Source: Trichoplax adhaerens (taxonomy: Eukaryota > Placozoa > Uniplacotomia > Trichoplacea > Trichoplacidae). From it: a stretch of 64,000 nucleotides of DNA. The notes under the pieces are model-generated. The model saw nothing but the letters and a program-made list of their open reading frames with translations. It was not told the origin of the DNA and searched no databases. The stretch lies in assembly GCF_000150275.1 (NCBI RefSeq), contig NW_002060943.1, positions 3,127,264 through 3,191,263 on the forward strand. The letters are read 5' to 3'. A program made the position numbers and the translations under genes. Positions 36,401-48,723 of the stretch are shown in pieces (positions within the stretch are counted from its first letter, which is position 1; each line of letters begins with the position of its first letter).

Positions 36401-37701
36401 ATACAATTTCATCGTCATGTACTATGTTTTATGCTACATTTTTAGATTAAGTATGCAAATTTGGTACCACCGATCTACGTACTCTTATCTAAAAGTCCAA
36501 TGGTCAAAAAATTCGATTTATCTACTTTGAAGGAATCTATTTCTGGAGCCGCACCACTCGATGCAGAAACCAGCTCAACGGTTAACCAGCGTATAGGTTT
36601 TGAGCTTGTACGACAAGGCACGTTTACGAGTACTATGTTTATTAACGATAGTTAGAAGTACTTACAGATTTGAGTTGTATCTATCGTTCTGCATGCTATT
36701 TATTTTACGCTTTACTGGTATTTTGAGAGTAGGGTTTGGAATGACTGAACTCAGTCCCGCTTCTCATCTGGTTAGGAGAATGGATGGAGATTCATCACAA
36801 GGATCGGTAGGACATTGCGTACCTAATACACTTGCTAAGGTAATATCCAATACTGAGTTGCAATAGCTAAAAATATAATGACATATTCGTTGATAATGTT
36901 ATATTTTGTCGATAATTACAATCTATTGAATTTTCATGTTAGATTGTTGATGTAGAAACTGGTGAGTCATTAGGACCTGGAAAAGATGGAGAATTATGCA
37001 TAAAAGGACCGCAAGTAATGAAAGGATATTTCAACAATCCAGAAGCAACAGCTAATACCATCGACAAAGATGGCTGGTTACACACTGGCGACATTGGACA
37101 TTATAATGAGGATAAAAAGTTTTATATTGTTGATCGATTGAAAGAATTAATCAAGTATAAGGGATTTCAGGTATTATATCTTGTACAGTAAATATAATAT
37201 TAATTAAAATTTATTAATTTGATAGTAATATTGTATACGGTATACAGTACACTGTGATTAGTGACTATATATGATTAAACGCATACATGTAGCGAAAATG
37301 AAATATACATAAGAGACATAAATATAATATAAAATTAGATATTATGATATATTATTAAGGATGTAATATAACAGTGGTTGAAATGGTTTTCTACGTATGC
37401 ATATTTATAGGTACCGCCAGCGGAGCTTGAGGGTATCTTATTATCTAATTCTAAAATCGCCGATGCAGCTGTTATCGGGATTCCAGATTATGAGGCTGGT
37501 GAATTACCGAAAGCCTTCGTTGTTAAATGTGATGATATAACGGAAGAAGAAGTTATGGATTATGTGGCCATTAAAGTAGGTCCTCATAAAAAGTTACGTG
37601 GAGGAGTAGAATTTTTAGAGAAGATTCCAAAATCAGCGAGTGGTAAAATATTACGTCGTGAGCTCCGAAAGAGAGAGAGTGCAAAGAAAAAGGATAATTA
37701 A
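33488..37701 (+). CDS. Acyl-CoA ligase, 4-coumarate-CoA ligase/luciferase type, tandem gene 1 (533 aa, 8 exons)
   Basis: ANL-superfamily adenylating enzyme: carboxylic acid + ATP to acyl-AMP, then acyl-CoA. Exons: 33488-33604, 34466-34767, 35371-35531, 36032-36255, 36446-36617, 36733-36839, 36943-37170, 37411-37701; total 534 codons. Motifs in order: phosphate-binding A3 [10 protein letters not shown] (185-194), [21 protein letters not shown]5 GFGMTELSP (326-334), A7 HTGDIG (Asp411), hinge [13 protein letters not shown] (Arg426), VPPAELE, and A10 [13 protein letters not shown] with catalytic Lys516. Length is normal for 4CL-like enzymes. There is no signal peptide, and the end KKKDN is not a peroxisomal PTS1, so it is likely cytosolic. 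Intron 5 starts with GC (CAAG|GCACGT) instead of GT; the paralogue has the same. The substrate cannot be told from sequence: fatty acid or aromatic acid. Candidate AATAAA at 37844. Confidence 0.93.
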
Positions 37702-39724
37702 TTTGGCAGAATCTTTTTTTATAGTAGCAAGTATGCCAGATTGAATTTGCTCAACGATATATGCGCTGGACTTTTCATGAAATATTTCGAGTAGACGTAG
37801 TTTATATCTATTGCTAAAGCATATCGTATAGTAAACTAAAGCTAATAAAATTTCACTTATTGCCTACAATAGCACATAGTACTTACGTAGACGTAAGAAT
37901 TCATAGTTGCAGTCTATACTTAAGCGCTGTGTGGTGTATAATGTGATCTACATATGTATTATGGTAGTTCCTAAAATTCGTATACATGATAACTTACGTA
38001 TGTACAAGTATATCGTATACCTTGGTATTACCAACAAATCGACATTACTGTAAAGTTTACTGTAAGTGCATTTATTAACTAGCTCTAGCTAAAACTGCGG
38101 AAGAATATTACATCGATTTATTAGTATAAGCTGGGAACTGAGCTTGTAACGTATAATAAATTTCATTTTGCAAGCAATAAGATCGGAAGATTCTACAAGG
38201 TTATAAATACTAGACTTTTACTGTGCTTGTAGTCGATCTGTAACCTAATGTATACGAGCAGGTTAGCGTATCGATACGTTAGCTGATGACTACGCTTGTA
38301 GAAAGATTTAATACTGTATGTACACCGACCACCAATCATAATTAAGCCATATGATATGTTATAGCTAGCCATTGGTAACATGGCATACCCGTATACATCA
38401 AGAAAAAGGGCTGCCTGCCTTACTAGTAATGGCCATTTTTCATTACTACTGTATACTGCTATATATCATAGTTGCATTTTGCCTACAATAAAAGTTGAAT
38501 ATTTTAATGTGGTTTAATAAACTTTGCCGCACTAATATCGTTTGACATCTTCTTGCATCTTCTTAAGCATATAAGAAGCGAAGGCACTGCGGTTACTGTA
38601 ACGATAGTACAATTAGCTCAGAATCAAATTTCAAAATACCTTAACGTTTGAATTTTAAATTAGTACGGTATCCAGTAGTTATGTGGTGTAAATAATGAGG
38701 ATTTATCCAGAGACTATTTCTGATTTATCAATTATAATTAACTAGGCACCGTAATCAGCCATTTGTAGCTGTATAGGTAAATTGTAGTTTTATAAACTCG
38801 GATGTGATATCGTCATCAATGCAATAATTAGTCATTTATTATTATGGGTATAGATTGTATTATTATAAACTTATTCATGTATGAGTCTTGACTGTCTTGT
38901 TTTACTCTAATCTACGCCTATTATAATTACCTAGATTCTACAATCTGCATCATACACATATTGCCTAAATTTGTAGTTTTGTAAACTCACTCAAGTAGAT
39001 AAAGAACCTTCGCATCAGAGATTGTCCAATAGTAGAGTAAAATAATACTGCAAAAAGTTATACTCGTACATGTACTTCAAAGATGCAAAAACCTCGTAAT
39101 TTCTAGAGGAAGTTATTGTATGTTCATGATATATCTGATGCTTATGCCAGTTCCGTTAGTGCCCACTGTCAAGATCGATTTTACTACCCATTCATTACGA
39201 ATATTATGTTAACTACCGGTTTCCAATATCAACCTGGTTTACATTGCTGTGAAATAATCTCATTAAGTATTCCATTCAAGGCTAGTATGCCTGCATGAAA
39301 ACGCATGCGTTGCCTTCAAGATTATTAAATGGCAACTTGAGTCTCAATAACCCCTGGTAGCGTTCCATTGCTACTAAAACAAACAGTCCCCCTTTAATAA
39401 TACAGTGTGTTGTAGTTAGGGCCTTGCGATAGGCTGGCATGATATAGAGAGTAATAGTACTTATTTATTTAGGTAAAAAATAAGAATAAATAATAATACT
39501 GAGTCTTTAAAGTTACAATTAAAAATTATAACACTGCAAGACACGGCCAGCACCCATTGTGTAGCATATGTCAATACTCAATCTATTGACAATTCTCGAT
39601 ACATGACCTTACAGCGGTAGAAGTCTAATTCTTGCTTTTCACTTCACTTTAGCAAGAGGAGTTTGGTGATCTAAGTTTTAATCTATCGGCGTTATATACT
39701 ATAAAAACGACCAATAGCATCGTC
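37702..39724. other. Spacer between the two acyl-CoA ligase genes
   Basis: About 2 kb with no gene, repeat array or RNA recognised; only short frames such as 39116-39298 without family features. Confidence 0.5.
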
Positions 39725-42700
39725 ATGAGCTCAGAAATTGTTATTCGTAGTCCAGTGCCTGATATTGAACTACCTGAAAATGCAAACATATATGAATATG
39801 TTTGTAGAAACTTTTCTGAATATGGTGAAAAGCCCGCTATTGTAAGTTCGTTGACAACAATATCGTCGTAAATTGTTACTTTCTTACAGCCTGTTACGAT
39901 GCGTAAGCTCGTCCTAATTATAATTATTGAGTAATATTAAATATTGCTTGTGAAGATTCCTTTTTAGTTCGTTAGTCGGTTAGATAGTCAACTAGTTTTC
40001 AATTGATATTTAATTGTGAAGACTATAATCTTGGGTGCCAAGATTCCTTCAGTAATAAATGATAGTAAATCTCTGACTATCTCGTCTACATCATCTGTGA
40101 CGCTATAATTATACCATAGTATTCGGTTGTTGGAACTGAATTAGTTGGTGATATAACTAATCTCGCCTCTTTAAGTTAGTAAGTGGCGTTCTCCGCAAGG
40201 ATTGGCGTGTGTAGACTACTTTGTCACTAGTGGTGTGTGACACAGCCCTATAGTACTATGCAAGTAATCCATTTTAAAAGCCATCTGCCCTTCATCCAAG
40301 CAGTCTATCGAATTTGATATGATCTACTCGTAGTTCTCTTAGTTTAGCAGTTCAAGAAATTCTTTAACAAATTTTCGAACTTAAGCTTTATTATGCATGG
40401 CACTCTATTGTTGCATGCTGTACCTTATAGGTGCAGTAAAGCACAAGCGATATTACAGTAACTTGGCATTATTGCTTTTACTCCCTTTTTGCTGTTATTG
40501 AAATCTTGCGATAACGACTACCCCATACTAACTACAGCTAAAAGAGCCAAAAGTCTTATAATTGCCAAATACTTCATAGTGCAGCTTGCGTATTTATTTT
40601 CAAGAATTTTTCTCACCATCAGTTTCTAACTTTGTTTCTGCTTAAACAATGCAGGATAGCTTATGATATAAGTAGCCTAGAAGCAACCATGTACTGTACG
40701 ATATCCTTAAAAGCTACAGGCTATCTAAATATTCCATATTTATGATAGTATATGGCACTCTAGGGGTCATAATTTCGACAGTCTTTACAGCATAAAATCA
40801 TAGATTTTCTGTATTTTATAATGGTTTAAATTCAACTAAAGTAACGGTAATATTGTTTAGTGATTTAAGCATTTCATTAATACATCAAATTTCTTTTCTC
40901 ATAGCTAGTAGTTAGATTAGAGATGACAACAATATTTATTTGTTGTTATTATATAGTGCAGCTTGCATAAATAGATTTTTTAGGTTACTTACGTTTACTC
41001 GTGTATTATAGTAGTACTGTATGGCAATAGATTTAGTACATGGACAAGTAAATCCTTGGCTAGCATTATACTAGCCGTTTATCATACAGATTATAATAGT
41101 AAAAGTAATTTTCATTCGTCATTACTAAAATGGATTTCCAAATACAGTGAAAGCTTATCTTCATTCTTTGAGCTACTTACGCGTATACGAATTTATTGTG
41201 ATGCAATTACGAGCTGATGCATTACAGAATTTAATTTCTTTTACAGACCGATGCTAATAGTGATCGAACGATAAACTACAATCAACTTTTAGATATGATT
41301 CGACGATTTGGATCTGCATTGTTGAGGATGGGAATGAAAAAAGGGGATGTCTTTGCAATTTATAGCCCTAACTTACCGGAATTTGCCGTTGCAATCTATG
41401 GTATTATTGCAGTTGGCGGTGTTGCTACAACTGTTAACCCATTATACTCCGCTGAAGAATTGATAAAACAACTTAAGCTGTCTGGTGCTAATTATATTTT
41501 GGGTTTTCCAAGTAACGCAGCCAATGTGATGAAGGCGAAAGAATCTCTGTAAATAAATTTGTTGTTATTGAAATTATAGTTACTTTGTGCTATCGCCTAA
41601 TTGGAACTGCTATCCTGACATATTACACTGTACTTGCAATATAGTACATTAGTGTTAATAACCTCTTAACCATTGCCGTTGTTGCTTAATCAAAATGAAA
41701 TAGTTTTATTATTAGATTTTCATATAGTAATTTACTTTCTGAATATTAGCCTTCATGATAAATTACCAATTTTTTACGCATTTTCCAACCAAAATTTACT
41801 GACTATATCTATCAATCGTGACAAATTGAGGGGTACAGTTGAAACATTGTTTTTTTTATTATGTAATTATCTGAGCGTATGCATCTCGATGACAGAACCT
41901 ATACTGTATATGCTGTCTCTTCATGTTAATAGATAAATTATTTTAAATATGAACGATTCATATTTTTTATGATTATCTCAAAAATTTTCTTACTTTTAGG
42001 GGTTTCAAGGAGGCATACGTATTCGGTGAAGTTGAAGGTTTAACCCCATTCAAGAAACTTTTAGAAGATGACGGATCTCTCTTTGCGACCGATCCATCGG
42101 CAGATCCTGACGATGTTGTATTAATTCCCTATTCAAGTGGCACTACTGGGCTTCCGAAAGGTTTCTCAATACTAAATTTTAAGCTTACTGAAAATGTCTT
42201 TTTCTTGCTAATAATTGATTATAACTGTGTACTTTCTGTTCTAACTAGGTGTTATGCTGACGCATCGCAACCTTTGCAGCAATATAATCCAGCTTCTGAC
42301 TCCAGAATTCTCGATATTCAAACCTGATGGACCAAATCTAGGATTGCTACCTTGGTATCATATCTACGGATTCACAGTTGTGCTGGCAGGGACCCTCTCC
42401 AGAGGCGGACATTTGGTTTCTATGCTACGATTCGATCTACAAGTATTCTTAAATTCTATAGAAAAATATAAGGTAATTCGATACTAAACAACCCACTCAA
42501 AGTATAGGGATATCAATTAGTTGAGGTTAAAAGCGAAAATATTAGACTAAAATTTGCCTCCATTTTAATCATCCTTTAATAAAATCCGTAATGAGTAAAT
42601 ATGATCCATTTGCGATAAAGCTGAAAATAATTTATCGATATATGTACTAAACATATTAGATCAAATACGCGAATTTGGTTCCACCAATCTATATACTCTT

Positions 42701-43906
42701 AACTAAAAGTCCAGTAATTGAAAATTTCGATTTATCCTCAATGAAAGAATCTATCTCTGGAGCTGCACCACTTGATGCAAAAACTAGTGTAGCTGTGAAG
42801 CAGCGACTAGGTTTGGAACTTGTTCGACAAGGCAAGTACGGTAGACTACTTATTGATGATAGTTGGAGGTGCAACGGTGTGTATCCATGGGGCACAATCT
42901 CGTATATGAGTAATTAATAATGTTTATTATATTTATCTACGGGGTTTAGGATTTGGAATGACTGAACTAAGTCCTGTTTCTCATCTTGTAAGAAGAATAG
43001 ATGGAGATTCATCACAAGGATCGATAGGACATTGCTTACCTAATACACTTGCTAAGGTTATATCCAACACTCAGTCATTTTAGCGATATGAATGATGGCA
43101 TATTCGTAGATAACGTCATGCCCTACACACAATTATTTATATTCTATTCAATTTTTATATTAGATTGTCGATGTAGAAACTGGTGAGTCATTAGGAACTG
43201 GAAAAGACGGAGAATTATGCATAAAAGGACCGCAAGTAATGAAAGGATATTTCAACAATCCGGAAGCGACTGCCAATACCATCGATAAAGATGGTTGGTT
43301 ACACACTGGCGATATTGGACATTATAACGAGGATAAGAAGTTTTATATTGTTGATCGATTGAAAGAATTAATCAAGTATAAAGGATTTCAGGTAATACGC
43401 GTATATATCTCGTACAGTAGATACAATATTAATTTAAAGTTTAATTTACTAATTTGATAGTATAATTGTATATACATTCTGATTAGAGGTTTATATAATA
43501 TTATACGGATACATTTAGAGAAAACGAAATAAAAATAAGAGACATAGATATAATGTAAAATGGAATATTAAGGTACATTATTAAGGATGTAATTTGTAAA
43601 TGTACATATTTATAGGTGCCGCCAGCGGAGCTTGAGGGTATTTTAATATCTAATCCTAAAATCGCCGATGCCGCTGTTATCGGCGTTCCAGATTTTGAAG
43701 CCGGTGAATTACCTAAAGCTTTCATCGTTAAATGTGGTGACATAACCGAGGAAGAGGTTATGGATTATGTGGCTAGTAAAGTAGGCCCTCATAAGAAATT
43801 ACGTGGAGGAGTAGAATTTTTAGAAAAGATTCCAAAATCAACGAGTGGCAAAATATTACGTCGTGAGCTTCGAAGGAAAGAGCTTGAGAAGCAAAACAAT
43901 CTGTAA
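39725..43906 (+). CDS. Acyl-CoA ligase, 4-coumarate-CoA ligase/luciferase type, tandem gene 2 (533 aa, 8 exons)
   Basis: Paralogue of the preceding gene, with identical exon lengths and phases. Exons: 39725-39841, 41247-41548, 42000-42160, 42249-42472, 42660-42831, 42950-43056, 43164-43391, 43616-43906; total 534 codons. All adenylation motifs are present: [67 protein letters not shown], and [13 protein letters not shown] with the catalytic Lys. Intron 5 has a textbook GC donor (CAAG|GCAAGT). Ends EKQNNL, with no PTS1. Exons 6-8 and the intervening introns are strikingly like those of gene 1, whereas exon 1 differs at roughly a quarter or more of its bases, suggesting partial gene conversion. 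Both copies look active. The substrate is unknown. Confidence 0.93.
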
Positions 43907-44509
43907 TCACGTTTATTAATTAGCCAATTCTTGCTAACTAATACACAAAGAAGATATTAAGTAGTCCGAAGGCAATCATACAAATCGAAAATGCTCATTA
44001 GATAATTATAACTGTAACTATTTTAATATCATTTCGGCGGCATACAACTTTTTTAGATTATGTTATAAGACGTTATCTTATCAGACCTTTGCATTATTAA
44101 CTGTCAACGTAGTTAGCAGCTTAATTGTACGTACACAGTATAGTAAAGATCAAAATAGGTTCATTAACATTTTTGAACTAAGAGACTGTTTGGAAAGAAT
44201 ATTACGGTTGTAGTAACATTATTATCACCCTGAATAATAGTAAAATTTGCTTGTAAGACTGACAGTGTGTCTTGTAGAACGAAATATCTGAAATAGAATG
44301 ATCAACAAAGCAAAGTAATAGAGACAGAAGTTTTCTATTGCTATAAATTTAGTTGTCACTGATTGCTATCTTAATAAATTGAAAGCTCAAAAAAAGGAGT
44401 TCCATTGCACATTACTATTCTTAACTAGTATAAGATTTTAAAGTTTATTAAAATTCACGTCATCTTAACGCCTTACAAATCAAATTAAATCTTCTTACGT
44501 GCGGGTAGA

Positions 44510-44870
44510 GATTCAAGTTTAAGGTAAGTTGATGCTTTTCTACAGTACTGCATGCTAGTACTTACTGTATCGCCTTCAAGCTTTTATGTTGCACGTATTT
44601 AGGGCAAAGTCGTAATTTACTGTTAATCGTATTTTTTCCGCATCAAGTAATGAGATTTGAAGGAAATCTTCTCATAGTATGCTCGTACATAATGATGTTT
44701 TTAATTTCTTCTATTTTTGATACAGCCATCGACAGTAGCTTTGCTCATATCGATAAACCACTGCTTTATTTAGCAGTATTCTAGAACACATAATAACTTT
44801 TAATGTAATGAGTGCAATGTCAGGTATAGGATAGGCTATTACAGTTCGCACTTGCTCATAAATACTACGT
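44510..44870 (+). repeat. Third copy of the protease-flank element
   Basis: About 360 bases match 25390-25750 in the same orientation: gttgatgctttt, agggcaaagtc, ccgcatcaagtaatgagatttg, atgctcgta, and ggtataggataggctattacagttcgcacttg. It lies about 600 bases after the second acyl-CoA ligase gene, where no protease exon is present. It is thus either a dispersed element or a stray fragment of the protease duplication unit. Confidence 0.65.
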
Positions 44871-47463
44871 TGAGAAGCATATTTAAATTATGCTGTAACC
44901 TGGAGGTAGTTAATTATTTACCTTTGTATGCTGTACTGCACTCCATAGATATAATCGTTCGGAAAAGATATGCTTTTTATTTTAATAGTAAAGGTATATA
45001 CTTTAGTGTGCAGTATGCAGTAGATGTAACTATCATAGTACTTGATTGTATTCGTCCACTACGTAGCTAGTAAAGCATAGAAAAGTTATAATTTTGGCTT
45101 AACGCTTTACAGTGCTTTATAGAGCAGCTTACGGGAAAGATGATGAATCAATCTCGAGAAACGTCATCGTCTAGAAAGGCGAATTAAACTGAAAGATGGC
45201 TCATTTATCTTCAGGGAATAAAAGCCTAAAACTATTTTAGACTGTAATAAATGCGTCACACAATAACTATCTTAGTCAAAAGGTATTTTCTAAAAGGCTT
45301 TTGTTACAAGGTTTTAGGAATAGTAGAGCAATAATTAATTACTACAAGAATCTAGTCTAAAATCGAAAGTATTCCGAGCTCAAAGTGAAGTGAAGTCTGT
45401 TCTCCGTGAGCTCATCTATGCAGTTCTTATAAACATTTCGTTCAATCCATTTATGACAACTTGATCAATCTACAATCAGAGATGAGCCATCAAATAAAAC
45501 ACTTTTGGCGAATAGAACATCATTACTTTCTACAATCGAAATCATTCTACTTAAGATGTCACTACTCTTCTATTCACGTCTAGGCCCTTTCTCCGAAGGG
45601 CATCTTAACAACTGCAGTGTTTCTAGCTACCTAAATCTAGTACCATAATCAATCAACTGGCTACTATTAGTCATCAACAATTCCTAATATAATAGTTATC
45701 AATCATGTAATATTAGCTTCACGGTAATATCTATTCAAAGCAACCGAACTATATTAAATATAGCTATCCGTATAATCAAATATAGGTGTATCACTACACA
45801 GACATTATACAGTACTGTAGTGCTGCATAGAAAGGTTAGTGATTAATTTACGTTACTAATAAAGATTATTGTTCGGACAGCGGATTCTATTCATATGCTG
45901 TGTTCATGCACTGTCATGAAGTACTAGTGATTCCGTGTAGAATAGAAATTATAGAATGAGATTGCATCACTGTAAAATAGTAATGGTACCTATTAACTTT
46001 CAGGTTTTTGATATCTCATACTTTGCGTACATAAACTGTGCCACTTCAGAAGATACGTAGAGGCGGACAAAAGAAAAGCCGCCTCACAAGGGATGTGAAA
46101 AATTAACTTCCTGTTCACGTTGCAATCCCACTGTATACTCAAAAAGATGATTTCTATAGTTGTGTCGATATTGCACTAGCCCGCTAGCTATTTTACTTTA
46201 TTTATTTACTTTTCCTTTAACTTTTTGATTTAACCACTGATGTTGTTATGCAGAAATGGGATAAAAGTGCCTTCATCAAAATAAAGCAAGAATTACAGTT
46301 TCTTGTAAACTTTATTTTATTCCATAAGTTAGACTCGTCTAACTACTACTAATAAACTCTTATCACCATCTTACAATCGAACCTGCGTATGGCTTTACTA
46401 TTCTCGTACAATCGTGCAATGTTGATCCTCGCTATTTTGAGTGCTTGATCAGATTATAGCAAGGATTAACTACCCCAAAGCCGCTACGACTGACTAATTG
46501 TTGGTATGCCCTTGGCTCAATTTACAGGATAGAGTTGAGAAAATTTAGAAAGAGTATCATACTGTACTGTGTATCTTACCAGGGATTACTGTGGTTATGA
46601 ATAAAATGCACTGTCAAAGGAGTATCCATTCCTTAATTACTATTTAATTCTTCTTCTATGATTAATTAATTGATATTATTATTATTGTCCACCGACTGAA
46701 GATTAGAGTAGTTGGTTTATCATGAAATGCTTAAGGTAAGCTTTTGTTCACGATGATCAGCACATCAGCGATACAAAGAATCGAATCTAAATATCCACGA
46801 TGATCAACACATCAGCGATACAAAGAATCGAATCTAAATGAGCCCTGGAGATCCACCCTGTAGAAGGATATACAGGAGTTTCAAATTAATTAAAAAAAGA
46901 AAATTTCCTATCGACCGGCTTGCTCTTGACACTGCAGTTTACAGGTTAACGCGACAACTAGAAAGGAAGAAGTGAAACAATTGTTGCAGTTCAGTATTGT
47001 ATTACTGTAATACGTCACCATTGGCCATGATTGGGTAGTGTGTTTAGTTGGATCAAGTTATTGTGTGGAATGGGACCAACTGTCACCACCCGGACGATGC
47101 CCATCTGCAGTATTACATCTCATTCAGCAGTCGTTGTACCATGTAATGTAGGGGAAAAGTGGAGAAGTGGTCAATACAACCTTGTCCAAACGTTGGAAGG
47201 GATTGTCTGTGGCCTTAGTACGCATGCTCGCTATGACCGTCACAGGAAAGTGGACTGGACCGGTACGCATTGGAAGCGTAACTGGATGACTGTAGTAGAA
47301 GCACTTGCACCGCCATTCATGGCAGCATGGACAGAGAGGATTAGCCGCTGACAAGCCGTTTTTCAACAGAATCCATTTGTAGATTATGCCAAGGAAAATA
47401 ATTATAGATTGAAGAAAGTATCGGTGAAATCAAGACTACTAACATTACTGGAAAGAAATTGCC
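44871..47463. other. Spacer upstream of the fucosyltransferase gene
   Basis: No recognised gene. A 106-codon open frame at 47031-47351 just before the fucosyltransferase has no domain, signal or homology that I recognise and overlaps an equally long frame on the other strand. A short tandem duplication lies at 46749-46842. Confidence 0.4.
46749..46842. repeat. Near-perfect 47-bp tandem duplication
   Basis: cacgatgatca(g/a)cacatc continuing agcgatacaaagaatcgaat and ctaaat is present twice in a row (46749-46795 and 46796-46842) with very few differences. A recent duplication. Confidence 0.85.
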
Positions 47464-48723
47464 ATGGTGTCGGTAATGAAAATTGGAAATTTAAATCAAA
47501 AGATTCGTCGTGCTATTTTTATCATTGCAACGTTATCCGTCTTAGCTATTGTAATCTTGTCAAATCAGACATCATTAATTCATGCTAGTCGTCGTCAACT
47601 TTTAACTTTATCCTTACTACGCCATAGTATGGTTGGCTCAGCAACGCAACCAGTTCGAATCAATCAATTTTTAAATAGTAGTGTAGCGGGTGAACGACGT
47701 GCCAATATCCCTGTTATATTATTATGGACAAGTTGGTTTGGTGAATCTTGGCCGTATGAAGAAGGTCGATTAGTTTGCGGTAATAAGCAATTGCAATGTG
47801 ATATAACGCGTGATCAATTTTACTATGATCATAGTAAAGCTGTGGTATTTCATGGTGCTGACTCTGCATGCAGTGATCCAGCTTTTTTCCCTGAAGAACG
47901 TTCTACAAATCAAATTTGGGTTTATCATAATATGGAAAATCCAATTATCAGCTTGAATATGGGTGTTCAATTGACTGAACAACACAATGGTATTTTCAAC
48001 TGGACCATGACCTATTCGCGCGATGCTGATGTTATCATACGTTATGGTGCTATTCTCCATGGCCAACATCGCAACGGCTATGATCCCTATCACAATTATG
48101 GCGAGGGTAAAACTCGTCTTGTTGCTTGGGCATCAAGCAAATGCTACGAAGGTAGAACACAATTTGTATATAATTTAAGCCAACATATCGAAGTGGATAT
48201 GTTTGGTGATTGTGGTACTAGCTATTGTCCTCGTGATGAAGAATGCTGGAGCTATATGGCTAAACATTATAAATTCTACCTAAGTTTCGAGAATAAAATT
48301 TGTAAAGATTATGTGACTGAAAAATTCTATCATAATGCTCTATTGCGTGGTCTTGTACCCATTGTCATTGGCGGTGCAAATTACCAAGATCATCATGTCG
48401 CTCCACCTGGATCGTATATTGATGCATTGCAATTTAATAACGCTGCTGAATTAGCTAATTATATCCTCAAGGTTAGCAAGGACGATCAATTATATAACAG
48501 TTTCTTTCGTTGGAGATCCAATTATACTATTGTTGAATATGATACATTAGATTATTTTTGTGCATTATGCCAACGGCTACATCAAAAAAATACCCATAAA
48601 GTTCGTCGAAATTTAAATTCATTTTGGAATGCTGACACAGCCAATTGTCAGCCTTATCCAAGCGCTGATAGTATTCAAGTTAACAGACAATTTCAATACT
48701 TTTATCCTAATAAATCCGATTAA
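47464..48723 (+). CDS. Alpha-1,3-fucosyltransferase, GT10 family (419 aa, intronless)
   Basis: Golgi type II membrane glycosyltransferase that transfers fucose from GDP-fucose to GlcNAc of glycans. Layout: short cytosolic tail rich in Lys/Arg (residues 6-16), one membrane anchor (about 17-33, AIFIIATLSVLAIVILS), stem, then the catalytic domain. N-lobe features include ILLWTSWFGESWPYEEG, VVFHGAD and the aromatic IWVYHNMENP. The GDP-fucose signature is YKFYLSFEN (269-277), then CKDYVTEKF, then a hydrophobic VPIVIGG stretch. Cys pairs near SYCPRDEECW and DYFCALC match animal members. Several NxS/T sites (e.g. NQT at 34, NSS, NWT, NLS, NYT) fit a secretory-pathway protein. Single exon; a second Met at residue 5 is an alternative start. 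Polyadenylation signal AATAAA at 48773, 50 bases after the stop. The acceptor specificity (core alpha-1,3 or Lewis-type) cannot be decided here. Confidence 0.92.
   Translation: MVSVMKIGNLNQKIRRAIFIIATLSVLAIVILSNQTSLIHASRRQLLTLSLLRHSMVGSATQPVRINQFLNSSVAGERRANIPVILLWTSWFGESWPYEEGRLVCGNKQLQCDITRDQFYYDHSKAVVFHGADSACSDPAFFPEERSTNQIWVYHNMENPIISLNMGVQLTEQHNGIFNWTMTYSRDADVIIRYGAILHGQHRNGYDPYHNYGEGKTRLVAWASSKCYEGRTQFVYNLSQHIEVDMFGDCGTSYCPRDEECWSYMAKHYKFYLSFENKICKDYVTEKFYHNALLRGLVPIVIGGANYQDHHVAPPGSYIDALQFNNAAELANYILKVSKDDQLYNSFFRWRSNYTIVEYDTLDYFCALCQRLHQKNTHKVRRNLNSFWNADTANCQPYPSADSIQVNRQFQYFYPNKSD

Noticed and set aside
47031-47351. 106-codon frame just upstream of the fucosyltransferase
   Set aside because: Overlaps an 80-codon frame on the other strand, no domain, and more likely 5' flanking sequence with locally higher GC.
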